From assembly GCA_037178625.1 (NCBI GenBank), contig CM074140.1, positions 2,542,001 to 2,606,000 of the forward strand: 64,000 nucleotides of DNA, written 5' to 3'. A program made the translations under genes and the position numbers. The stretch comes from Skeletonema tropicum (Eukaryota; Bacillariophyta; Thalassiosirophyceae; Thalassiosirales; Thalassiosiraceae). Shown in pieces: positions 10,174 to 21,200 of this stretch (position 1 is its first letter; every line of letters begins with the position of its first letter). The notes under the pieces are model-generated. The model was not told where the DNA came from and searched no databases. It saw nothing but the letters and a program-made list of their open reading frames with translations.

Positions 10174-10524
10174 AGTTTTAAAACGTCTGATCAGATGGAG
10201 CCTCTGGTAAGTAATACAGGTATAGCGTTAAGAGAGTAGAAAAGTCCGTCGAGGGTACGATACACCCTAGATTTGTTAGTGATTGAAGAAGATAGTTCAG
10301 CACTGGAGATCGAGAGAAAGAAGCGGTAATTGATGAGTTTCGAAGACCGGGATGAAAGTCCTGAAGAAGTTAAGCGGTTCACAGGAAGAGCTGTGTCAGA
10401 CCGGGTTGAAATACCTCAAGAAGTGAAGAGGTAACAGAAGTTGACCGGGTTGAGATACCTTAACAGAGTTCGTCATGGATTGGACTGAGAAAATTGAAGA
10501 AGAAGAAGAAGTATCAATAGAGAA

Positions 10525-10953
10525 GTGTTCAATAGAGAAGGCGAAGTAGACGAAGAAGAGAAGTTGGTCAGCGAGGCTGATCTATTTGAAGCAGACGAAG
10601 AAGTTGCCAACATTGGAGGAGAAGCGTCCAATGGAGAAGGCAAAGTAGCACTCGGCGATGAGGCCGATGAGAAAGTTGGAGAAGAAGATGTAGAAGCCAA
10701 CATTGAAGGAGAAGTGTTCGATGGAGAAGGCGAAGTAATAATTGAGATGATCGGTGATGAGGCCGATGAGTATGAGAATAATGAAGAAGAAGAAGATGAA
10801 GAGGAAGACGGCAGTGATGAGGAGATGAACTCCCTTCCTAATTCATCCATTACAAACGATATGAATACACTGGTAGGCTATTCAGTTACCTACCACAATG
10901 ACGTGATGACGGTGTACTCCGATGGAAATCCTTTACATCAACCGCAACGTTGA
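10525..10953 (+). CDS. Glu-rich ORF inside the copia element
   Basis: This 142-codon frame is extremely acidic (Glu/Asp with GEGE/EANIEGE repeats) and ends in a Tyr/Val-rich 30-residue tail. It matches no gag or pol domain I know. It could be a decayed pol linker or a repeat expansion; a function is not claimed. Confidence 0.35.
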   Translation: MFNREGEVDEEEKLVSEADLFEADEEVANIGGEASNGEGKVALGDEADEKVGEEDVEANIEGEVFDGEGEVIIEMIGDEADEYENNEEEEDEEEDGSDEEMNSLPNSSITNDMNTLVGYSVTYHNDVMTVYSDGNPLHQPQR

Positions 10954-12185
10954 TGTTCCCCATACAAGATACCACCATCCATCAACTTGAGTCATCAGAC
11001 GCGATGCAGACGACCCCAACTCGGAAGATGTAGTCACTCTGACTTCTTAGACCACTTGGGTCCGCTTGAGTTAGACTCCTACGATAGTTTTACTCTTGGG
11101 TCTGCACTCTGAGAGTACAGCTACCAATGTTAGGAGCACACCAGAGAGCTCGGCCACACCAATAGCCGTTCTCAATGACCAATAATTGATCTTTGCAGAT
11201 CGCAACACCGCACGAGAGTTCGTGCTTTCCCGCAGCGACAGTGAATTGCCAGCTATCGCTTGGAATTATGAGTAGAAGTGGACTATCACGAAATGTTTAC
11301 TGATGCGCTTCAAGTTGACATATGACCTAACTCGCTTGGAATTTTAGGTGGGAGTGGACATACCAAGTGTCTACCTATGAACTTCAAGTCAATATGTGAC
11401 CTGACCACTCCGCGCTTCAAGCTGAAATGATGTGACCTGACCACTTCCAAGTACCTATTAAACAAAGGAGCCATACGGGTTGATATTTCATGAGAAGACT
11501 GAGGAGCCCTACGATGTTTACCAAGTCTCCACTTGTATCTGGGAGACAATGACGCTGCAAAACTCAATTCGTGGGAGCCCATAGAAGATGAAGCAGCTCA
11601 ACCCTCCACATCCTCACCCGCAGCAATCTACATTAGTGATGACGAGGATAATAATGACCACCACAAAACCAATATGAGAGCTTTGAGACGACACATGACG
11701 AGATGCCGACCCATGACCAATCTGATCAAGAATCAGTGGCGACCCCACCCCCTACTTGCATCCGTCTCGACGTCTCTTACAAACCCATTTTATGAGAAGG
11801 AAGGAATACCGCAGACGAACGATGTCTTTATCAACAGCTTCCTCAGTAGGAAGGAATATTACAGATAATGATACTGAGCAATCTGCTGACTACGAATCAG
11901 GAAGGACAGCCGACACGAATCAGGAAGGAAAGAGGATGACGTCGACCATGTCTGATTATCATCGGTGAAGCGTGAAGCCGCAGCAGTTCTCTACTTTTGT
12001 GATTGCCAAGCCGAGAAGAGCAACTCAGTTGAAGACCGATGAGAGCTAAGTGTACCAACCACACATTTACGTCAGACTTGCTTGACCTGATATCATCGCG
12101 AACGCTGTGAGAAATCTAGCGAAAGGACTAGCAGCTCCAGGTCCGCTTGCCCTGAAGGAAGCACTGCGTGTGACGAAGTTCACAC
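10954..12185. other. Decayed internal region of the copia element
   Basis: No long frame is present. Near 12100-12235 a copia-like segment upstream of RNase H (LAAPGPLALKEALRVTKFTL) is visible in another frame, showing at least one frameshift before 12240. Confidence 0.5.
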
Positions 12186-12731
12186 TTGATACGAAAGACT
12201 ATACTCCTACAAGTGAACAGGAAGGACCGTCAGAGTGGCAAATGGATCCTAGTGGTATACTCTGACTCAGATCATGCAGGAGACCCTGAAAGCAGAAAGA
12301 GCATCTCTGGCTTTGTACTGTTTCTGAATGGAATACCAATCTGCTACAAATCGAAGATGCAAGCAACTGTTAGCCTCTCAAGCAGCGAAGCAGAATGGAT
12401 CGCTCTCAGCGAAGCAGTCAAGGAAATAGTCTTCGTTGTGCAACTGCTAGGCGACATTGGAATCAAGGTTGATACCCCAGTGATAGTCAAGGTTGACAAT
12501 ATTGGTGCCATCCATATGGCTTCAGGCGCAAGAACTCGTCACATCGATATTAGAACGAAATTTGTACGCGAATACAACAGCGGTACAGATCCATTGATCA
12601 AGATCGTCTTCTGCAAAAGTGAAGACAATGTCAGCGACATCTGTACTAAGAATTTATCACGAGAGCTACATGAGAAACATTCGAAAGCACTCGTTGGAAA
12701 AGTCGACTGGAAGAAGTGGACAAGCAAGTAA
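12186..12731 (+). pseudogene. Ty1/copia RNase H fragment
   Basis: The 181-codon frame contains copia RNase H landmarks: VVYSDSDHAGDPESRKSISG near residue 22, LSSSEAEWIALSEAVKE near residue 66, VKVDNIGAIHMASG near 101, and RTRHIDIRTKFVRE near 116. These carry the Asp and Glu residues of the active site. In an intact element this domain degrades the RNA strand during reverse transcription. The first 15 residues are out of frame with the expected upstream pol, so the fragment cannot be translated as part of a polyprotein. Confidence 0.85.
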
Positions 12732-12947
12732 AGAAATCTTGCAACAACAACAACAACAACTGTATAGAGCTCATCGCGGAATGAAGCTTAGGAAGAACAA
12801 CAAACTGGCGTTTGAGTGGAACTCTCAACTTATCAGATTCAAGAGCCCTGAACGTTTCATAATAATACTCGACAAACTGAATTGACATAATGCATTGAAT
12901 GAAGAGGAATACTAAAGGAATAACTTATCCGAAGATTGATGGAAGGA

Positions 12948-13246
12948 TGTTGGAATGTACTCGTAAGGTACAATATCAATACTACGGATTGTAAATAGAA
13001 CTGAGTTCGAAGGAACAACTACGAACAAGTCATGACAAGTAGTGGGTTCACGAACCAGAGTCATTGGTCATTAGAGTCATAAATGCAGACACGCACAAAC
13101 ACAAGCATTTCTGACGAGCTCACTTTTCTAGAAAGAGCAATAACGTAAAAATAGCTTAACAGACCATTATCTATTGAGTACAATTGTACAAGAGAATACC
13201 AAGAGAGAGACACCGAACTGTTACGTAGCTAGAGAGCATTTCAACA
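12948..13246 (+). repeat. 3' LTR of the copia element
   Basis: This is the second 299-bp LTR. The preceding purine-rich GATGGAAGGA (about 12938-12947) is a plausible polypurine tract. Confidence 0.92.
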
Positions 13247-13342
13247 ATCCATATTCTCCAATAAACGACGAGTAGAGATGTTGGCAACCGAGCTTAATTC
13301 TTCACTGCCAAGTCGACTGCTTTCGCTTGAGGTGCCTGCCAT

Positions 13343-13794
13343 GGAGCTGTGGCGCCTGTCGATGCAAGCTCACCGTGTCTCCGTATTGATCATGGTTGAT
13401 GAGGGCAATAGGTTCTGTCTTGAAGATCTTGTCTTATGAATAAGTACTCATCGTAGCTTCTCCAGCTCCAGACTCTGGTGCGGTCGGTTATTCTTGATGA
13501 GATGTTGTGTTGATACTTCTTACTCATGATTTTGGGGTCATAAGTAGTAGTGGAGGTAGAGTTGTATTGTAGTGTTCTATCGGAATCCGAAATTTGAAGT
13601 ATATCTCAACTGAGGAATGATTGAAAAATTTAGTGCCGTGTGGTGCCGCGTATCACAGAATTAGAACCGCAGACAAAAATTCTACTGTGGTTGAAGAGGA
13701 TCACACTACATATATACAGGTCTCGGCTAACTCGGCTAACTCTGCTCAGCACCAGGGAGGATCGTTTGGGATGATGGGAGGGGGCGAAACAAGT
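13343..13794. other. Upstream flank of the interrupted gene
   Basis: No supported gene. A plus-strand 90-codon frame at 13621-13893 runs into the hAT-like element and has no domain. Confidence 0.4.
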
Positions 13795-13802
13795 GATTTT
13801 GT

Positions 13803-15853
13803 TAGAGTTTGGTCACGAGGTGTGAGTACTCACGTGAGTCACGTGATCCGTGAAGTCCACTCACGCGACCCTTCATCACGTGAAGATCCGTGAGGACCCA
13901 TAATCTATTGAAATTGACTCTCCTCACCACGTGCGTACATAAAGACTTTAAGACCCTCCCTCGGGCAAGATTTCAGATAAAAAAACATGATGCAAATCGG
14001 CCTCTTGCTCGCCTCCGATGGCTTCCATTGACCCTATCCGCCGTGACCATGACTGTCCACCTTGTATCTTTGATAACTTTGACAGCGGGTTGGTTGATAC
14101 CAGCCATGATGACCTTGGAAATATCGACATGCTGAACAAGAAGTGTATTCAATGAATGGGGTAGTAGTGAGAGTTGCGGGGGGCTTCTCGGTCATGCAGA
14201 GCATTATAAAGGGTATATCTAACGCTAATTGGCCTATTAAACTGATAACAAAGCAAATTTCATTTTTTGGTTCCATTTGCACCCGTGATTCCATCCACCC
14301 GAGCTGAAAAATTTCCTTGTCCCAACTTTTGGCCCGTGATGGAACGTGCTAGTCGGCGCGCTATTCGCCGCATGCGGCGATGCGGCGCCGCACGGATAGA
14401 AAAGCCGATATCGAACACAACAAACGTCATTTTGGATATAAACAGGTATTTTTCACCCCAACACCCAGCCAAATCTTGTTGCGTCGCAGAAAATCTGGCA
14501 TACTACGCCAATATTGGCCAATAATATGCCGATGCTTTAAGTTGAAAGACCAATAACTTTCTATTTATATCGTTTGGAATGTATCTTGTACGGCTGGTGG
14601 TGGTGCTCCGTTCAATTGCTGCGATATTTGAGGTACTCATGCACGAAAAGTAAAAAAATCTTGAAAAAGTGCATCTGAAATGACGAATCCGAAGGCAAAC
14701 CATAACATTATCGATCCCATACACCCTCCATCAACACTAAGAAGACACTCCCTAACATAATTTTTCACGCTGATTCCGAATATGTAAGCTGCAGCGTCCA
14801 ATTCAAAGTAGTTTTGATGATAATTGCGGGTGACGCACACACACATGAAAATCTGCACATACCAGGCATGTCATAAGATGCTCATGTTTATGTAATTTAG
14901 ACAACATAATAGTAGCAGATCATTAATAACTCCTTCTATATGCTATGATACTTGTTCACTTCACTCGGATTTATTAATTGCACGCAATATCTACGCCATC
15001 ATGGAGTTTTATGTCGATCATCCAGCCTCTCATTTCATGAGACTTTGTAGGAAAGGCACTGATAACAGTTATAATGTTGTCTCCAACCACAGCAAAAGGC
15101 GCACAATAGATGGTTGTTGATTTGATGAGGTGACAGATTCCCAATTGTACATGGAGGAGACGTCAATATTATGCCACAACACTCGTGTAGGCGACTGCAG
15201 GTGGGCTTCTCATAACCCACAATCAGTAGTTTCCCAGGAAACCAAGAGTTGCAGTAGTCACTGTGGTGATATGGAGCAGTCCAGCTTCACAATCTTGATT
15301 ATCATATAGTAGACAAGACCTCTATGATCCATGGTGTGGTTCCAGCATGTTTTGTGTCAGATATATACCCACTATTGATGGAGATACATTGTGGAAATCT
15401 TTCTAACTCGACTTCATAGATTTGATATGTTGGATAGGCGTTGCATGAGACCCACAACCGGTCATTTAGCGCATATTCCGCCCATATATATAATATTGGT
15501 CACCCCTACAACCTTACTTGCTGTTTCATTGACCGAAACGACGCCTTGGTGCTACTGGCTACATGTGCTCTGCGGCGGAGGGGATGAAAATCACCATTGC
15601 TATTGTGGCGGTCAAACGTCTCTTTCTGCTGAATATGGCGAGCCGCCGATAGAACCATTGATTTCAGCGTCAAAAAATGGTCTAGAACCTACATTGTTAC
15701 GTTGGAATGTCGACATTTAGGTGTGTAATGAGGGTAGTAGGAGGGAGGCCGTCATGGTGCGGCTCTTTTTTGTGTCGCAAATTGTGATTTTGGATTTGCG
15801 GCGAATGGCGCCGGTGCGGCGAATAGCGCGCCGACTAGCGTGACCAAACTCTA
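13803..15853. mobile_element. Non-autonomous hAT-like element, 2,051 bp, 8-bp TSD
   Basis: The ends TAGAGTTTGGTCACG (13803-13817) and its reverse complement (15839-15853) are flanked by perfect GATTTTGT duplications at 13795-13802 and 15854-15861. An 8-bp duplication and a TIR starting TAGAG fit the hAT superfamily. No hAT transposase frame is present. A 25-bp segment next to the right TIR (15815-15839) is perfectly inverted at 14348-14372, not next to the left TIR, indicating a 530-bp secondary insertion in the left end. The interior has clusters of CACGTGA-type short palindromes (13830-13885). Confidence 0.85.
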
Positions 15854-15861
15854 GATTTTGT

Positions 15862-16328
15862 GTAGGTGCGGGATAAATCGGCTTCCCAAAAAAAAATTTA
15901 AAGCTAGGCGCGCATGTTCACTGTAGGTCACATATTTTCCATACTAACTTAAAAAACATGTATTTTAAACTGACGAGGCCTTGAGTGTGGATGAGAACTC
16001 CTCCATCAGCACCCGGCACCTCGCTGTACTCACCATGATCGACAGGCCCAATAGGGCCTTCATTGACAGCCCCAGAGTTGTTGCCGACTCCAAACCAAAG
16101 GTACCTTCTGTCAGCGGACTACAGCAGCAGAGCATATTGTGTTGTCGGTTTATGAAATAAAGTTTTTGCCTCCTTAATTCGCATAACTTTGTGCGTGCAG
16201 CGCTGACCGATGAAGTGCCTCTACTTCTGATTACTCCTTCAGAGTTCAGATACACGATGATAATAGATGTGATTTCTTCGTAAATCTATATCGATTATTT
16301 ATTTATTCCTATTTTTCCGTGTATAGAA
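15862..16328. other. Flank of the transposase pseudogene, nothing supported
   Basis: A minus-strand frame at 15965-16255 (96 codons) has no recognisable domain. I looked for a mariner terminal repeat here and did not find one. Confidence 0.4.
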
Positions 16329-17732
16329 TTATTCGTCATTGGTCGGATACTCAATTGCACTCATGTCTTCAAAAGCCTTACCAAACTTGTTGTACCTCTC
16401 CTTCTCTTCATCGGTGAAGTTGTCGTAGTCTGTGTCATCAACGTCACCTGCAATGATTTGTAGCTCATCAAAGTCAAGATATTCACTGATGTCGTAATCA
16501 TCAACATTTGGAAGATCGTACTTTAGCTTCTTCATCTTGTCTATATCGACTCCTTCAATCACCTCGCACACCTTGACACCGACCACCTTCCGACTTGGAG
16601 CTTCCATTGTCGCCAGATTGGGCGTGTAATTTTCATCATCTTCCATCAGTGGCTGGGTTACCTTCCTGACACCATAGCTCAGTCCATTCTTCTCCTTAAC
16701 AAAGTCGTCTCCTCCATTGCACTCAAGGATAGCTGCCGCTATTTGCGTCTGATGGATGAACAACCGAGCGATCTTCTCCACTGGATACTGATCCCAACCT
16801 TTCTGAAGTAGTTCCCATAGCTTTTCAGTTGGCAAGTAAAGGCCGCGGTTGTTGAGTCCTTGCATAGCAGTGACAATCTTTGCGAGAGAGGGGAAGAGGC
16901 CAGCATCGCACGCATTTGTAAGAGGACTGTTCGGCGGCTGCACTTTCCATAGCCACCCCCTTTCATCGTTTCTCTGTTTGATCTCCGTCCGAAGTCCCTT
17001 CTCCACGTGTGGTGTTGCATTGTCCCATCCATCTCTGATCACGACTCTTTTTCCAGTCTCCACTTCAATCTTTTGAGCAAGCTCATGCAACGCCGGCGTG
17101 TATTCATTCCGTACCCATTTCGCCAAATTAAACTTCTTCTCTCCATGAGAAGGTCTCCCAGTTTTCAAAGTAGTACTCTCCTTTCTTGCGAAGCATATTC
17201 TCTGCAATATGTGGATAATTGTACGTCCCATCCTCATTGTACACACGCTTGTACGAGTCCTTCTGTGCTTTTACCATCCCGCCGCATCGAGTCATCAAGA
17301 TCTTGTGCCCTGTGCCACCGCTCCTCATGTCATTATTTGTCGGTGCGAAGCCAACAACACAAATGACAAGCAACTTATCAGTGTTGTTTTTGTGGTGAAT
17401 GCGGTGGAAAACAGGAGCACATCCGAAAAATGGAACAACTTTATTGTGCCTCCGGATAACCAAGGAATAAAACCACTTCTCGTCAATGTTTGTGTAGAGA
17501 ACCTGCACTTTCTGTGCCACCACCGTTATCCCGCAAACGAGCGTCATGCCATCTCGCCCAACCACACGGTTGCTTTTTCTTGCCCCACTCCAACATAGAA
17601 ATAAGTGGGTGTGGTTTGTTGCTGTATTTTGGGTCCCAACCAGAACATTGTTGGATGACTTGATAAGTTGTCAGTAATGAAAAGTTGCTATCGTTTGCAG
17701 CAACGGTCGTTGCATCGGCACCAACTGTATTA
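16329..17732 (-). pseudogene. Mariner-like DDD transposase, C-terminal part
   Basis: Three minus-strand frames together read as one transposase. Catalytic landmarks are IDEKWFY (first Asp, about 17485), VIRDGWDNATPH (second Asp, about 17020) and PPNSPLTNACDAGLFPSL (third Asp, about 16905). There are 38 residues between the second and third Asp, close to the DD39D spacing of plant-type mariner-like elements. Frameshifts near 17560 and 17150 break the frame. The N-terminal part lies at 25617-25939 beyond a Helitron: removing 17733-25616 joins the two in frame across the PSPN/NTVG junction. The C-terminal 100 residues are acidic. It is dead on three counts. Confidence 0.8.
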
Positions 17733-18252
17733 TCGGCCCTCGGGGCCCCCGTTCATGGAGTGCAGAGCAGCGTAATAGGGGGCCGCAGGTGCCCTTCTAT
17801 TACAGGTGGGAAAATTCATTATTTTTCACCCCCATTATTCTACAGAGTTATAGGTAGGAATCAGTACATGTGTTTTTTAGTGAGAAGGTTTACTTTAGGG
17901 ACACGTAGAGTCCTCGGTAGAGACTACCGGCGTAGGATCTGTATGTGTTCCTATGTAGAAAGCAAGAAGTACCTGTTGAAAGCGAGAAATTGACTGTACT
18001 AGATGCGCTTTTTGAGCATCTAAATCGGTCTGTACGAGAAAGAAATACAGGTTTTACACGGGCGTTAGTCGATTTAGTTTTTGTCTTTCTTCGTCACGAG
18101 AAAATGTCTTTTTGTAAAACTGTGCTTGATATATCGAATCGTGCGCTTGCAGATGTTTTACTGATCACCAGATGCAGACGCTTAATTGAGTTGTTGTATT
18201 CTTTGTGTTGAGAAAGTGTCTGTTTTGTAAAACTGTGCAGTGATCAATTTTA
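17733..18252 (-). other. Conserved 3'-terminal region of Helitron A
   Basis: This lies downstream of RepHel. It is near-identical at 31583-32075, 57454-57975 (inverted) and 63016-63535. It includes a GC-rich end able to form GGCCC/GGGCC stems and a stretch (about 17880-17985) also conserved in the divergent B family. Open frames of 77-102 codons occur in several copies on both strands, but the A-to-B match includes a 1-bp indel, so I regard it as cis-acting DNA and not coding. Confidence 0.65.
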
Positions 18253-18253
18253 C
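18227..18253. promoter_or_regulatory. Helitron palindrome 1, at the RepHel stop codon
   Basis: GTAAAACTG and CAATTTTAC form inverted arms around an 11-bp centre. This is one of six related palindromes in Helitron A, placed exactly at the 3' end of RepHel. It could be a terminator or a protein-binding site. Confidence 0.6.
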
Positions 18254-21200
18254 TAATCACCAGATGAAGATCCTGCGAAGTAATCACTTGGGATTTCATG
18301 ATCCTTCTTCGCTTCTTTCCACTTCTTGTTCGGGTTGGTTATGATGTTGGTAATCCTGGTTGTCAGGTCTGTCCTGTCTTTGATGAAATTGCCCTTGATT
18401 GCTGCTGCGTACGATGTTTCTGTGATTTCTTCCAACTTTCTCTTGCTATACCTTGTCTTCGACTCTTCTGCCTTCCCCTCCAAGTATTTCACCCAATTTG
18501 CTCGCTTCTTGTACGATTCGCAGAACTGGCCATTTTGCTTTCTCTTGCAATTTTTTAATCGGTTCGTTGAAATGTTGCTTCCGGTCCAGTATATGGCACT
18601 GTCCGACGGGTATGCTTGATCTTTGGAGCCAAGTGTTTTGCCTCTGCTGGTAGCCACGTACATTGTTCCAAGAAACTTGCTAATCTCCCACAACTCATCT
18701 GCTGGATCTATTATCATGCGGTTCCAGCGGTCTCCTTTGTCGAATCCAGCTTCGAGTCCTTGACAGCGGTGGATGGTGATGGCGTAGGCAATTTGCAATG
18801 GCATGAATAATGCGGTGCAGCATCCTCTGTTGCAAATCTGCTCGTAGGGTGGGATTGGCACGTGCTGTGCGCAATAAGTTGGGGTAGGATGCATTTGTAT
18901 CAGTATGAAATGAGTTAGTAGTGTTTTCGCAGAGAGTGGCAATTGTCTTGTGTCTTTCGTGTGTCAACTTTTACTCACCGTTGGGTTGTTCTTGTCCCAT
19001 GGGTCCTCGCCTGGTGGTGGTTTGTATGTAGGGAAATCCACAACAATGTACTTCGGTAGGCTAACCTCACCTTTACCGTTTGGTCCAACGGAGCGATCCT
19101 TATCGTAAACGATCTCGACAACTACCCCAATAGCTGAGACGTACAATCCTGAGTTGGGATCGATGTTGGCTGACTCCAAGCAAACATGTGCACCTACGCA
19201 CACATCAAAGGTGTAGAATAGCCTCCTGCCGTAAAAGTGCGACTGGTATGCTGTGTTATTGCCCGCCATCCTGCTGCTGAATTGACACCTGAGCCTAGCT
19301 ATTGGTACTTTCAGTCGTTCGTGTGTTTTGATCAGCATGTCTACATTTTTCTGGGACATATCGTCCCGTTTCGCGTATACCCACAACGTCTTTGGGTCAT
19401 TTTCTACCTCTTCCCTCAGTTTTGGATGATATTTTCCGAGTTCGTCTATGTGTAGTTTGATCAGGCGCTTTGCATCCTCATCAGTCTGGTTCCCCACTCT
19501 CATCCTGTTCATGAGATCGCTATCCTCCTTGTCTTTTGCTCTAAAATTCTTCGTCAACATGAAGACCACATCCGTCATCATCTCAGTCAAGATTTTGCTA
19601 CCCTCGTAATCGCATATTTGATTGTTTTTACTCTTTCCTGTCATTGTTTTTGGCCTATCGTTGTTGTGGTATTCGTGGTAGCCGTTTATTGCTCCCCCCT
19701 TGTTGGACGGTGGCAGCTGGTAGTCGTCACCGAAGAACAACACAACCGGGACACCGCCCCACCTCTCCCGTTTATTGTGCCCATTAAATGCGCAATCTCT
19801 CACATGCTCCTCTGCACCGAATGTTACGTGTGAGCCCAACATGCTTCTTTCATCGACCATCAGTACGAGCAGCTCTTTCAGTTTATTGCACATTTCTTCT
19901 CTTCTTTTTGCGTCCAATGATTTGTAAGGTACCTGTACGTTAATTCCCAGAAGTGAGTGCAGCGTGCACCCTTTGACGTTGTACGCTGCGCTGCCTGAAG
20001 GAGCAGCAACCTGGACTGTCTTGTTCGAATCGGTCAGCTTCCTGATGATGGAAATGATGGTGTTAATTACCAGCGATTTCCCGCACCCACCCATTCCTGT
20101 AATTGTTGCTCGTAGCGGCTTGTAATCCTCGTCATTATCAAGGAATTTCACCACAGTATCGACAGTGGCGAGTACGATCATCGCCTGTTCCTCGGACAGT
20201 TCCTCGATGTTGTAACTTGATCCGTCAGATTTCGTGGGTATTGTTGCGCCTGAATGATCGTCCATCATGGCTCTGGCACGTTGCTCTCTGAGTTTGACTG
20301 TGTACTCCTCCCCTGGTATTGTTACGTCTCTTTCTCCATCAAACGAGCTCTTCGACCAATCGTGATTCAATCCTACGTCGATTTTCTTGCCCCCCAAAAG
20401 TAACTCATCCACTTTCCTATCAGAGAGTTGGGTCGAGTGCAAATGATTCAGGTGTTGATCTACCTCGTCATCGTCGAGCTCGTCAATGTTGACATCTGCT
20501 TGAATTGTCCCTTTTCTTGCCACACATTCGATCCTTTTTTCTTGCGCGTATCTAACAGCTCTCTGGTATTCGGTCCAAACACTTGTAGGGACCTGTCTTT
20601 TCTGCAGCATCAACTTGAATGTATTGATTGTTCTCTGTCTGTCGCGTAAATTAAGTGGTTTGTCGAAGCTCCATGGCTTGTGAAGTAACAACATTCCTCT
20701 TGCATAATCGTAGTCCACCGGGTAACGTGGTCTGCAATTGAGTCCTTTGGCGATGAGTATCCTGTTCATGCGTCTATTGCTGTCAGGGTCTATCATGAAC
20801 TTTTTCCTACACCACTCCTTGTAAAAGTACTGATCCAAGGTCAGTTTGCTGTACTTTTCCTCCCTGCTTGCATAGCTATAGACCAAGTCGTTTGGCTTAG
20901 GGTCGGATGATTTTCGTAGCTTCAGACAATTCTGAACCGACACGTAAGTGATCACATCTGAACAGAGTGTTAAACTCAGCCTATCAATCTCGTGCACCGC
21001 CTCTTGTATGCTGATGAGCCTTTTGCTTGTCATCCAGTTCAGTGACATTTTCACCAATGTTTGGACACCACTTATATCCTCGGAGCTTTTGCTGGGAGGT
21101 GAGAATTAATAGTGGCGGTAGGTTGTGTTAGCAGTGGGGTTAACAGTGTTCGATTGTTTCAATTTGCAAAATTGTGCACTGCACAGTTTTACCAAAGTCG

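Larger units (their letters stand above)
9875..13246 (+). mobile_element. Degenerate Ty1/copia LTR retrotransposon
   Basis: Two 299-bp LTRs (9875-10173 and 12948-13246), starting TGTTGG and ending CAACA, differ by about one base in the part compared. They flank 2.8 kb of internal DNA. ATCCAT duplicates lie at 9869-9874 and 13247-13252 (5 bp is usual, so one base may be chance). Only a Glu-rich frame and the RNase H end of pol survive; gag, protease, integrase and reverse transcriptase are missing. It is non-autonomous yet recently inserted, judging from LTR identity, so it was probably mobilised in trans. Confidence 0.9.
9407..13342 (-). pseudogene. Unknown Ser/Asp-rich protein gene split by a copia element
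   Basis: The 5' part runs from ATG 13342 to 13247 and the 3' part from 9868 to 9407. Removing the retrotransposon (9875-13246) and one duplication gives 558 nt, an open frame of 185 codons plus stop. The insertion lies at an internal Met-Asp codon pair (ATGGAT), which is duplicated as the target site. The downstream remnant therefore still has an ATG right beside the LTR and may be expressed from it. The segment MDETQIERAIKGLKVARLKR suggests a helix, and the rest is Ser/Asp/Glu-rich and probably disordered. No known domain. In-frame reading through the LTR adds about 39 spurious residues. Confidence 0.6.

Noticed and set aside
14260..14420. CpG-rich palindromic block as a replication origin
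   Set aside because: Better explained as the inner part of the hAT-like TIR, whose exact inverse is at 15815-15839.
17945..18211. Conserved 88-codon plus-strand frame in the Helitron 3' region
   Set aside because: It is conserved only because the copies are near-identical; it is not kept in Helitron B, where the aligned DNA has an indel.
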